This document shows positions 10,601 to 18,790 of a DNA stretch of 64,000 nucleotides, piece after piece. How positions within the stretch are numbered: the first letter of the stretch is position 1; each line of letters starts with the position of its first letter. The translations under genes and the position numbers were made by a program. This stretch comes from Spinacia oleracea (Eukaryota > Streptophyta > Magnoliopsida > Caryophyllales > Amaranthaceae). A model generated the notes under the pieces. That model did no database searches and had not been told where the DNA came from. It saw only the letters and a program-made list of their open reading frames with translations. The stretch spans positions 84,705,810 to 84,769,809 of the forward strand of contig NC_079489.1 in NCBI RefSeq assembly GCF_020520425.1, in the 5' to 3' direction.

Positions 10601-11676
10601 TCCAAAACTAGCCCAGAGGGCAACGACAAATAGTAAGTTCCTACAGCTAATGCAGCAATCCGTGCTCCATTTCCCACTCGTAGGTCGACTTCACCCTTGC
10701 CTAACTTTCTACTTCTTCTTAGTCCCTGTGGATTGGAACATAAGTGTGAGCCACAACCTGTATCTAATACCCAAGAAGTTGAATTAGCAAGTATACAGTC
10801 TATAACGAAAATACCTGAAGATGGAACGATTGTTCCGTTCTTCTGATCTTCCTTTAGCTTTGGACATTCTCTTTTGTAATGGCCTATTCCATCACAATAA
10901 AGACAGCTTGATGTGGACTTGTCCTGCTTTGATTTAGCATTGCCCTTGGACTTTCCACCTTTCTTGAACGATCTCTTTCTAGCCTTGAGTAAATCTTTGG
11001 CTTCACAGTCCAGTATTATTTCAGCCTTTCTGACAAGGTGAACAAATTCTGCAACTGTTTCTTCTCTTGGTTCACTTAGGTATAGTTGCTTGAAGCGACC
11101 AAACCCACTGTGTAGTGAATTGAGCAAGACAGAGACTGCCATCCTTTCGCTTATTGGTGTTCCTAGTAGACTTAGGCGATCAAAGTATGAACACATAAGA
11201 TCCACATGGAACCTCAGTGGGACGCCTACCCTCTGTTTAGTGCGAAGGAGCTGAACATGTGTTTCTTGGACCTCCATCCTATAACACCTGTTGGGAGAAT
11301 TAACCTTTAGACCAGACATTGATTCAATCAACTCATGGACGTTCAGGTCCCTGTCCTCCGTACTTCCACGACAGATATCCCTCAGATTCTTGATGAGCGT
11401 AAAAGGTTCATAGGCTACAAACCTTTTAGCCCAATCATCAGGGATATTGTTCAGCATGAGACTCATAACCTTTTTGAGATCCGCATCCCAGGCGTAAAAT
11501 CTCTCAGGGGTCATGTCTCTGGCATAGTAGCTTGGCATGGGATGTGACAGTACATACTCAAGTCCATTGAGTTTGACTATTTCAACTAGCTTAGTTTCCC
11601 ATTCAAGAAAATTTGTCAGGTTCAGCTTGACCATAAGCTCAGAACCCATGATGATGTTTTGATTGTTGTTTGCCAT
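7690..11676 (-). CDS. intact gag-pol polyprotein of copia element A
   Basis: A 1328-residue retrotransposon polyprotein in one frame. The start is MANNNQNIIMG; the open frame extends 31 codons upstream, but that stretch is AT-rich leader, and element C starts with the same MANNN at the homologous site. Domains in order: Gag (1-250); zinc knuckle CLYCDGIGHYKREC (258-271); aspartic protease LDTGCGSH (D305); GAG-pre-integrase around WHCRLGH (439-445); integrase with D501, D564 and E600; reverse transcriptase with YVDD at 1000-1003; RNase H with D1173, E1214/E1216 and D1252. It ends KHIGEWL. All catalytic residues I looked for are present. Together with the matching LTRs this suggests a copy that could encode all its proteins. 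Expression is not shown by sequence. Confidence 0.93.
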   Translation of the reverse strand: MANNNQNIIMGSELMVKLNLTNFLEWETKLVEIVKLNGLEYVLSHPMPSYYARDMTPERFYAWDADLKKVMSLMLNNIPDDWAKRFVAYEPFTLIKNLRDICRGSTEDRDLNVHELIESMSGLKVNSPNRCYRMEVQETHVQLLRTKQRVGVPLRFHVDLMCSYFDRLSLLGTPISERMAVSVLLNSLHSGFGRFKQLYLSEPREETVAEFVHLVRKAEIILDCEAKDLLKARKRSFKKGGKSKGNAKSKQDKSTSSCLYCDGIGHYKRECPKLKEDQKNGTIVPSSGIFVIDCILANSTSWVLDTGCGSHLCSNPQGLRRSRKLGKGEVDLRVGNGARIAALAVGTYYLSLPSGLVLELEECFHVPSLTKNIISVSCLDAKGFSFLIKDNSCSFYFKEMFYGSARLVNGLYLLDHDKQVYNINTKKAKKDDSDLTCLWHCRLGHINLKRLERLQKEGILEPFDLEDYGKCESCLLGKMTKQPFSKVGERANELLGLIHTDVCGPMSTNARGGFSYFITFTDDFSRYGYVYLMNHKSESFDKFKEFQSEVENQLGKKIKALRSDRGGEYLSYEFDDHLKECGILSELTPPGTPQWNGVSERRNRTLLDMVRSMMGQAELPLEFWGHALNTAALTINRAPSKAVEKTPYELWFGKPPNVSFLKIWGCEVYVKRLISDKLHPKSDKCILVGYPKETKGYYFYNTSENKVFVARDGVFLEKDHISKMTSGRKVDLEEIRVEQQTLENAQDDIQDETQRSLEESGENHGQSRNVTPRRSQRYRSQPERYLGILTNESYDVLLLESDEPATYKQAMTSPSSKQWQEAMQSELDSMSENQVWDLVDLPDGYQAIGSKWVFKLKKDKDGKLEVFKARLVAKGYRQVHGVDYDETFSPVAMLKSIRIMLIIAAYYDYEIWQMDVKTAFLNGVLTETVFMTQPEGFEDPKNAKKVCKLKKSIYGLKQASRSWNIRFDEAVSDFGFIKNADESCVYKKVSGSKIAFLVLYVDDILLIGNDIPMLNSVKIWLGKCFSMKDLGEAQYILGIKIYRDRSKRMIGLSQSTYINKVLDRFKMADSKRGYLPMSHGMTLSKTQCPKTLDERRRMSGIPYASLIGSIMYAMICTRPDVAYALSATSRYQSDPGEAHWTAAKNILKYLKRHKDDFLVYGGDDELIVKGYMDASFQTDKDDFRSQSGFVFCLNGGAVSWKSAKQSTIADSTTEAEYIAAHEAAKEAIWLRKFIGELGVVPSIKGPIALYCDNNGAIAQAIEPRHHQRVKHVLRRFHLLQEFVERKEVEISKIGTDDNISDPLTKPLPQAKHNSHTAGMGIKHIGEWL

Positions 11677-12073
11677 ATTAAAAACTACAATTGAAAAGAA
11701 TAAACAAATAAATAACCATTCACAGTTTCTCTTAATAAACTTAAATTCTAGCATACATGCATAATTCAATGTTTATTAAGCATTTTATTCAAGTTATGTG
11801 TTCCGGCAGGTGTGAATAAAATGATTCCAAGATCCTAAAATCATTGAAGAACTAAGCACAGTTTGTCGACTTAATCCTAGAACATCTTAGGTAAGCAAAA
11901 GCCTTTTGCTAATAGTCTAGAAACTATTCTTGGTTGATAGGTACGTCTAAGAACTTATTAGGTAAACCTATCGATTTTGCCACGACATAAAAGGACTCCT
12001 TACTTATATCGTTGAGTTTCACCAAAACTAACATGTACTCACAATTATTTGTGTACCTTGCCCCTTTAGGACC

Positions 12074-12100
12074 AATAAGTAACACCTCGTTGAGCGAAAA
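12074..12100 (-). other. conserved GAGGTGTTACTTA leader segment (A)
   Basis: The sense strand reads CGAGGTGTTACTTATTGG. Related phrases occur in B (20391-20424), C (47114-47143), F (55819-55850) and E (63311-63336), always between the hairpin cassette and gag. Function unknown. Confidence 0.5.
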
Positions 12101-12326
12101 CTATTACTAGATTGATGTAAAGGATATCCAAGCAAGTGTATATTTTGGCATGGCACCTTTTAACTCAATTTTTAAGTTTGGAACTTAAGGCTCTTACTAT
12201 GTTGGTTAGATTTTAAGTGAACTAAAATCCTTAATCATGCAACATAATCAAGCTTTTGATCTCATGCATCTTAAGACATATTTAAAAGCAATAAATAACT
12301 TAAAACATGCATAAGATAAATGTGAT

Positions 12327-12552
12327 CTAGTATGGCCCGACTTCATCTTGAAGCTTTGACTTCAAAGTCCGTCTTGAAAATCTCCGTGGGAGGCACCATT
12401 TTCTTCAAATAGGATAAGCTATAACTAATTACAACTATTTGATGGTTCGCAGACCATATTTGAATTGAAAAATAACTTTGGTACTTTAGACCAATTACAT
12501 TCAAATTAATGGTACGCAGACCATATTTTCTATCCTATTTGGGCCATACTAG
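12327..12552 (-). other. paired-hairpin leader cassette of element A
   Basis: The outer inverted repeat is CTAGTATGGCCC (12327-12338) and GGGCCATACTAG (12541-12552), a perfect 12-bp match. Inside are two hairpins, 12442-12457 and 12509-12524, each with stem ATGGT/ACCAT. Sense-strand loops are CTGCGA and CTGCGT. It lies about 650 bp upstream of gag. The same arrangement with changed stems is present in B, C, E and F. Confidence 0.75.
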
Positions 12553-13119
12553 TCACTTCATAACCTGCAAAACAGTACATATACAATATATATACCATTC
12601 ACCCATTCATTATCATGAATGGCCCACATAGCTGGTTAGTAAAACACATTATGCATCACGTAAACATTTGCAGCAATTAATCAAGGGCACCAATAATCTA
12701 CCAATTATTCAGTCCTTATTAATTCTAATCAAGTTGTTTTAACCTTAAGGATTTGTAGACCTAATCAAGAGTTTATGACTAAAAAGCGCTCCCACTTAAA
12801 CCAATAAATTTATATGCTTTACTAATTTTAAACATAAAAATGTATTTCTAGTCTAACCGGAAACATACAAATTTAATTAAAATTTAAAGCTCATATAAAT
12901 TTATAATTGAATCCAAAAAGTTTAATTTAATTTCAGTCGTTATTTAAATTAATTCATGATTTTAATTTTAGTAAAATAATTAGAATAAATAACATTTATT
13001 ATAATTACAATATTCAAAATTAAAATCCAAGAAAATAATTTAAATTATTAATTTTAAAATTAATTAAAATTACGTGAACTGAAATTTTCAAATTAAACAT
13101 TCAAAACGATCTAATCGTA

Positions 13120-13722
13120 ACGCAAACACCCTACGCATTGCACGCCCATGGGCCGCACGCACACAGCCATTGCTGGCCATGTGCGCGCAGCCCATGCGCT
13201 CGTCGCATAGCTGTTGCATCTCCCATCGCAAGCCATCGCACGCTTTGGTGCTCGCTGCGCGCGCGCCAGCGCTCATCGCACGCGAGCCATCGCTCGCAGT
13301 GCGCGCTCGCCAGCGCTCGCAGTGCGCGCTCGCCAGCGCTCGCTGTGCGCGCGAGCCATCGCTCGCTGTGCGCGCGAGCTATCGCTCGCTGTGCGCGCGA
13401 CATCGCTCGCTGTGCGCGCGAGCAACGCTGGGCGCAGCGCTCGTGGCACGCGAGCTTGCGCTCGCTGCGCGCGAGGCTGCGCGCTCTTGCGCGAGGCAGT
13501 GCGCGTTGTGGCGCAGCTCGCTTGCTGCCCACACGCGACTGTCTTGGCTTGCCTTTCGCCCATGCCCATTTGTTCATAGCTCGTGGCCCACGACACAAGG
13601 CAGGGCTGCTGCCTTGTGCTCGTGCACCATGCCTTGCTCATTGCATTGGTGCCGCACGGGCGACGAGCTCCCTTGCTCGTCGTCGCATGCCCGCACTATA
13701 CAACACCCCTTAAGGGTAACAC
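13120..13722 (-). repeat. GC-rich leader block with about 23-bp tandem repeats (element A)
   Basis: A sharply bounded GC-rich island in AT-rich leader. A unit like cagtgcgcgctcgccagcgctcg recurs about six times between 13290 and 13430 with drift to gctcgctgtgcgcgcgag. Open frames on both strands come from the absence of AT-rich stop codons and have no protein family signature. The block ends with a hairpin (13661-13682) and the phrase actatacaacacccc, both shared with C and F. Confidence 0.7.
13661..13682 (-). other. conserved 8-bp-stem hairpin at edge of GC block (A)
   Basis: Stem CGACGAGC / GCTCGTCG with a 6-base loop. It is also in C (48557-48578, identical stem) and F (57233-57254, one stem mismatch). 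Confidence 0.6.
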
Positions 13723-14476
13723 GAAGCGTCCATTGCTTTGTGCGTGCAAGTTATATGAACGAATCGCATAAAAAATTTAAAATTTATATTTAAAATTAAT
13801 GACAAATTAATAAATAATATTAATTTCATAATTTTAGGGCGAAAAAATCGAAAATTTATTATTCAATTGATTTCCGATTGTTATGGATTCAAGTCTAGGT
13901 CATAAAAATTTAAAATTTATCATAAATTTACAATTTTTATGGTGGTTTTTAATCATAGGTTTCTAATTAAATTATAATTAATTATGAAAATCAATTTAAT
14001 TCTAAATTATTCTAATTTTCAACAAATTAATCATAATTACAAATTAGATTGCATAATTAACAAGGCTAGGCATTCAAACTTGTTAAACATATACAGTAGG
14101 TCAATCAAAAATTCAAGATTTATCAACAAGAATCGCAAATATTTAATTTAACATCTTAAATTTACGAAATTTTGCATTCGAAAAACTAAAACCTTCGAAA
14201 AGTCATAGTTAGGCTTCGAATTTGAGAATTCTGGGTTCGGCAGAAAAATACTTTTTTTGTCAAAATTTTAGAATGCCTTTTACATGCGGGATTGACACAA
14301 AAATCACTCGATTTGGATGAGTAACAAAGAAACTGCCGAAAAACTGCGTACGTATAATTAAATAAACGCAATTTGCAATTAATTAACAATTACGAAAATT
14401 AATCACCCCTTTTAATTCTTGCAAATTTGTAATATTTAACTATGTTCATGCAAATTAGATTATGAAAATAATAAGG

Positions 14477-14491
14477 GGCTCGTGATACCAC
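14477..14491 (-). other. primer-binding site of element A
   Basis: The sense strand reads GTGGTATCACGAGCC immediately after the 5' LTR end. It starts TGGTATCA like initiator-Met-tRNA-primed plant copia elements. This fixes the right LTR as the 5' LTR and the element as minus strand. Confidence 0.75.
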
Positions 14492-15792
14492 TGTTAGGTT
14501 ATGATACATATGATATTACATAAATCATGCGGAAACAACCATTAACCCAGGAATACATATTATTTACACATAATCATATAGCATAATTTAGATGCATACT
14601 CTTTGTTGCGTGCCCTCCCTAGCTGCGCCCGAACCGAACAAGAACAAGTCTTTAGGACTCCAAGTGTCGTCCCTCCGTAGATAGTCCACAGCACGTCCGG
14701 ATCCGCCTTAAGATTGACCAACTAGAATCGCCCTTAAGGTACTAGAATTTTCGGCACTTTTGAGCAAGATGTGTGACTGAATTTTTCTCTCAAAAACTCA
14801 CTTTGAATACTTTAAAACTCGTTTTAAATTGTGAACCCAGGCCACATATTTATAGGGGTATGGAAAGAGAATTGGAATCCTATTAGGATACAAATTAATT
14901 AAACTTAGAATCCTACAAGAACTCTAATTAATTAATTTATCAAATAGAATTAGGAATTTAATCATTAACCGAACTCTGCACGTTTTAGGAATCGTGCATG
15001 AACACAAACTCACACACACACACACGGCAGCCACGATGGGCCGCCCATGCGCGTGCGTGCGAGCAGCAGCCCACGCAGCGAGGCCCACGCAGCCGCGGCC
15101 TTGGCGCGCGCTGGGCCTGCCTTGCGGTAGGCCTGGGCGCTGCCTTGGCTGGGCTTGTGGCGCGCGTTTGGCTTGCTGGGCGATGGCCTGGCTTCGAGCT
15201 GGGCCCTCGTCCGGCAGGCCTCGTCCGATGCTTATTCGTACGATACGCTTCCGATTAAATTTCCGATTCCGGAATTCATTTCCGATACGAACAATATTTA
15301 ACATTTCCGATTCGGGAATTAATTTCCGTTTCGAACAAATATTTAATATTTCCGTTTCCGGAATTATTTTCCGATTCCGATAATATTTCCGATTCTGACA
15401 ATATTTCCGTTTTCGGCAATATTTCCGATTCTGGCAATATTTCCATTTTCGATAATATTTTCCGATCGTTTCCGGAGTATTCATTTATTTGCCTTTGACG
15501 ATCTCAGCTCCCACTGAAACCAAGATCCGTCGATTCCGAATATGTATTAAATAGAGTATTCAATGCCATTAAATACTTGATCCGTTTACGTACTATTTGT
15601 GTGACCCTACGGGTTCAGTCAAGAGTAAGCTGTGGATTAATATCATTAATTCCACTTGAACTGAAGCGGCCTCTAGCTAGGCATTCAGTTCACTTGATCT
15701 CACTGAATTATTAACTTGTTAATTAATACTGAACCGCATTTATTAGACTTAACATAGAATGCATACTTGGACCAAGGGCATTATTTCCTTCA
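14492..15792 (-). repeat. 5' LTR of element A (1301 bp, full)
   Basis: Sense ends are TGAAGG...TAACA. A TATA box (CTATAAATA in sense) is at 14847-14855. About 940 bp of U3 lies to its right and about 350 bp of R-U5 to its left. U3 holds a TTCCG-rich array (15245-15475) and a GC-rich block (about 15030-15235). It matches the left LTR without a visible difference over the shared parts. Confidence 0.9.
15245..15475 (-). repeat. TTCCG-rich array in U3 (element A)
   Basis: Repeated aatatttccg / ttccgattc units, many within an 18-28 bp spacing. The array is upstream of the TATA box in the sense direction. The same array is in the LTRs of C and F. The position is that of an enhancer, but no activity is shown. 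Confidence 0.65.
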
Positions 15793-15797
15793 GTTTC
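15793..15797. repeat. target-site duplication GTTTC of element A, right copy
   Basis: Matches 6266-6270 exactly. Confidence 0.9.
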
Positions 15798-15867
15798 AAG
15801 CTAATTGTCTTCTTGAAAAGCTACCTCCTTCCTGGCAGAATTATGTTCACTCCATGAAATTATGCTA
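15798..15867 (+). pseudogene. gag of element O, continuation after element A
   Basis: The reading QANCLLEKLPPSWQNYVHSM continues the copia Gag interrupted at 6270. It then meets a stop and no further Gag is recognisable. O is therefore truncated here. Confidence 0.75.
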
Positions 15868-15977
15868 ATTGGCACGCATCACATTGTATGTCACCTAAAT
15901 TATGCTAATTGACTATGTGGAACTTAATTTGGATTCTGGCTTTATGATTTTTTCGCATGAATTATATTGTTATATTA

Positions 15978-16474
15978 TTAATAACCTAACATATTATTCA
16001 AGGTTCTAATCATGCGTTCGGCCTTTCCATTTTTGGACGATGTATGGGGGCAAGAAAATCTAAAAATCATACCATTTTTTACACAAAATAGTTTAAATGG
16101 GCCGTTGTCAAATTCCCTACCATGGTCACATTGAAAAGAGTTAACACGACGTTCAAATTGAGTTAGGGCATATTGTCGAAAATTCAAAAATGACTGAAAC
16201 GCTTGAGATTTATATTGCAGAGGGATAGTCCAAACAAAATGGGTAAATTCATCTAAAATAACTAAATAATATTTATGACCCTTAGTACTATAAATCGGTG
16301 AATTCCATAAATCACATGAATTATATCAAAAGCGATAGATGTAGTAGTACTCGAATTATGAAACGGAAAACGAGAATGTTTTCCTAATTGACAAGAAGTG
16401 CAAAAAGAGTAATCATGTTCCTTATTACAAGAAATAAATTGTTTAGTCCTAAGAAAGCTTAAAATTTGCAATCC
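15978..16474 (-). pseudogene. integrase and pre-integrase remnant of element H
   Basis: Two open pieces show copia integrase features: FCVKNGMIFRFSCPHTSS followed by KNGKAERMIRTLNNM (near 16060-15980), and the pre-integrase zinc-finger pattern CNKEHDYSFCTSCQLGKH (near 16430-16380). The integrase catalytic core between them is broken and no RT follows. H is truncated here. Confidence 0.75.
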
Positions 16475-16733
16475 GTGGACTATAGACCGTGGTGCACATA
16501 GAGCATGGTGCACCAAAAGAACATATGTGCATAAGCAAAAGAACATGACACTACGGCAAAAGAACATGCGATATAATATTTCAATTTTTTGTTATAAAAA
16601 TAATATATTATTTTACTTTTTATTAAAAACCTAAATAAAAAAATACTCATGTTCTTTCTCGTAACCAGATGTTCTTTCAATTATATATTAGTATTCTTAA
16701 GGTGCACCATGCTCTATGTGTACCATAGTCCAC
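16475..16733. mobile_element. MITE with about 36-bp terminal inverted repeats, inserted in H
   Basis: The left end is GTGGACTATAGACCGTGG and the reverse complement of the right end is GTGGACTATGGTACACATAG. Both continue into agagcatggtgcacc, giving a long imperfect inverted repeat. The 259-bp element interrupts the pre-integrase reading of H, with WHSRLGHPG just to its right (16785-16759). A clear target duplication was not found; the flanks CAATTTAGAAG and CAAATTTTAAG are only loosely alike, so the superfamily is left open. Confidence 0.65.
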
Positions 16734-17995
16734 CTTCTAAATTGCGTAAAATTTATGGACCCGGATGTCCAAGTCTACTATGCCAGGTGGTTGGTGATGT
16801 GGCGGTGAGAGCGGTTGCTAGACATGTGAATGGCGTGTTGGTGGTAAGAGGGTACAGGTCTCCTGAACTATTGCATCTCATGATTATATTCCCCGTACGA
16901 AGATCCTTCACAGAAAAACCATTAGGGCCAAACTCAATTGAAACCTTATTATCAGTGGTGAATTTACGTACTGAGATTAAATTTTTAATAATTTGGGGAG
17001 CAAGAAGGACATCACGAAGATTTAAGGGTTGTTTGGGATGGGGTAAGGTTGTATGCCCATAACCTACCGGAATGCGATGACCATTACCAACTAAATATGA
17101 TTATTGTGCTTAAACTAAAAAAGGGCAAGAGACTACCTTCGTTGTTGGTCATATGGGATGAAGCACCGGAATCCATGTACCATGATTGGTCTTGTGGTAG
17201 TGTCATAGTTGCAAAAGAGTTAGCCAAATCCGTTGGAGTCATAGGCTCGGAATAGTATGCCTGTTGTAGTGGGCCTTGTTGGCCCTGCTGTTGGGCGTAG
17301 TAAACTGGGCGCGGACTGGGCCCAAGAATTGATGGCTGTTGTGGCCTATATCCCTGTTGGGCCGTGTGAAATGGCCCAGACTGCTTTTGTGTTGGCTGCA
17401 CATATTGTTGAGGATAGGTGAAAGGGGCTGTGGCCCACTGTAGTTGAGGAGGGTGGACTTGAGAAGTAGGGCCAGCCCAAGCGTGCGTGCGGCGGCTGGA
17501 AGTTGTGAGCTGGCAAAGGCTTTTGGCCCTGATTGGCATTGTTGCCATTACCCCGTCCACGTCCCCTCCCTCTTCCTCTGTCGCGGCCACGGCCCCGCCC
17601 TCCACCATCCCTGCTTCCACCGCCAGGGTTGCGAGGTGGCTGGGCAGGCTGGTGGTTGGGCTGGGCTGTCGCCAGTTGTGGTGGTTGTGCCAAAAAAACG
17701 GTTTTAGAGTCACTAGTATCGTGGGACCGTCTTTCTTCTTCGGCCAAGAGCCGATTTCTGGCGTTCTCAAAAGTTGGTAGAGAATCTGTTTGTTGGATCA
17801 TGGTAGCCACGATGTCAAAATCAATATTCACAAGACCTGCAACAAGACGTAAAACTAATTTTCGTTCCATAACCGGTTGATCAACGTTAGCCAATTGATC
17901 TGCCAAAACTTTCAAGTGAGTACAATAAGAATTAACGTCAGAAAAATTATTTAGATGTAAAGTGGTGAATTGATTCTCAAGATACACTGCCCGGG

Positions 17996-18060
17996 CCCAC
18001 TTGGGCACCCAATTTTCATTGCACTCAGGTTATTCTCTCTTTCAAAAAAAAAAAAAAAAA
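17996..18060 (+). mobile_element. 65-bp poly(A)-tailed insert with 16-bp target duplication
   Basis: AGATACACTGCCCGGG occurs at 17980-17995 and again at 18061-18076. Between the copies lie about 48 bp plus a run of at least 17 A (18044-18060). Direct duplication of 16 bp plus a 3' A-tail is the signature of LINE-type target-primed reverse transcription, so this is probably a 5'-truncated SINE or retrocopied RNA fragment. It breaks the gag reading of H. The source RNA was not recognised. Confidence 0.7.
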
Positions 18061-18124
18061 AGATACACTGCCCGGGTGTTTTTGTTATCTTGAAAAATCC
18101 CCTTGAGTATGTTCCAGATTTGTT

Positions 18125-18129
18125 GTGCC
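18125..18129. repeat. target-site duplication GTGCC of element B, left copy
   Basis: GTGCC precedes the 5' LTR and is repeated at 25829-25833. Confidence 0.9.
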
Positions 18130-18780
18130 TGAAGGAATTATGTCCTTAGACATTTCCGGCAATTACTAAATATAAATAGGAATTAATTATGAAGATAATA
18201 AGTTAATTATTTTAGTAATCATATTTGCTTGCTAGAGAATAAATGTGATTAGCAGGACAATATTGATTGGACCTACAACTAAAATATATTAATCCTATAA
18301 GGTCACACATATAAGCATTAATTGGAATGGGCCCAAAAGGCCCGATGGCAACCGGTCTGTTAAGGGAAGAATGTTGGGCTTTGGTTTTGTGTTAACCTAA
18401 AACTCTCACATTATAATAGTTATAATGTCAGGGATTTAGAAACTACGTTCAATTGAATATCTGACAAAAGGAAAACACAAAAACCCTAATTCTAATTCTC
18501 TAAACGCCGTACATCCCAAACAAAGCAAGAGACAGATTGTGATCGTTCTCTTCCGTACTAGCATACGTGGGATTCAATTCGTGCTTGTGGACTGAGTAGA
18601 GGAGCAACAAGTGGGGCTCTAAGATCTTCGAAGCTTGCATACGAACGGGAGAACACGCTTCAAAGGTGATTATTCTTTCGACTTAATCTGATCTATACTA
18701 TTGTTATGCATGAGATCCTGTGATAGATGTTAGGAAATTGTTTCCTGAAATTCCGCTTTATGCATCTATATGTTCCTACA
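18130..18780 (+). repeat. 5' LTR of element B
   Basis: Starts TGAAGGAATTATGTCC and ends ATGTTCCTACA. A TATA-like ttataatag lies near 18411-18419. A candidate splice donor AAAG|GTGATT is at 18665/18666. Confidence 0.9.
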
Positions 18781-18781
18781 G

Positions 18782-18790
18782 TGGTATCAG
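18782..18790 (+). other. primer-binding site of element B
   Basis: TGGTATCAG one base after the LTR end. Confidence 0.7.

Larger units (their letters stand above)
11677..14476 (-). other. long 5' leader of element A
   Basis: 2.8 kb between primer site and gag with no coding support. It holds, in sense order, AT-rich DNA, a GC-rich block (13120-13722), a candidate 3' splice site (near 12565), the paired-hairpin cassette (12327-12552) and a conserved segment (about 12074-12100). The whole leader closely resembles that of C (46710-49373). Confidence 0.7.
6271..15792 (-). mobile_element. Ty1/copia element A: young, intact polyprotein, minus strand
   Basis: A 9.5-kb LTR retrotransposon bounded by GTTTC duplications. 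The 3' LTR is at the left (6271-6825) and the 5' LTR at the right (14492-15792). A polypurine tract adjoins the 3' LTR and a TGGTATCA primer site adjoins the 5' LTR. It has a 2.8-kb leader and one uninterrupted gag-pol frame. I saw no mismatch where the two LTRs overlap (about 555 bp), so insertion was recent. Domain order PR-IN-RT-RNase H places it in Ty1/copia; I do not assign a lineage. Confidence 0.93.
16734..18129 (-). pseudogene. gag C-terminal part, protease and pre-integrase start of element H
   Basis: Reading down the minus strand from 18129: Gag (AQQIWNILKGIFQDNKN), a 65-bp insertion at 17996-18060, then ARAVYLENQFTTLHLNNFSD and FENARNRLLAEEERRS. An RG/RGRG-rich nucleocapsid-like stretch follows (about 17620-17540), then a Gln/Pro-rich linker. 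The aspartic protease motif WYMDSGASSHMTNN sits near 17193-17150. The frame shifts once between the RG-rich part and the linker. The GAG-pre-integrase start WHSRLGHPG is at about 16785-16759. This is the host gag-pol into which B inserted. It is not functional. Confidence 0.8.

Noticed and set aside
7868..11547. Plus-strand ORFs across A's polyprotein
   Set aside because: Antisense shadows of the intact minus-strand gag-pol gene.
13131..13793. Overlapping open frames of 120-207 codons on both strands (Ala/Arg/Ser-rich)
   Set aside because: They arise in a GC-rich repeat block where stop codons are rare; frames are open on both strands at once, composition follows the 23-bp unit, and the block lies in a retrotransposon leader.
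14477..14491. Possible tRNA fragment
   Set aside because: Only the 3'-end complement of a tRNA is present; it is the reverse-transcription primer site, not a tRNA gene.
14924..15484. 186-codon minus-strand frame with Arg/Tyr/Lys repeats
   Set aside because: It is the translation of the TTCCG-rich U3 array and GC block of A's LTR. Homologous frames in other LTRs (39603-40424, 58969-59499) are on other strands and frames.
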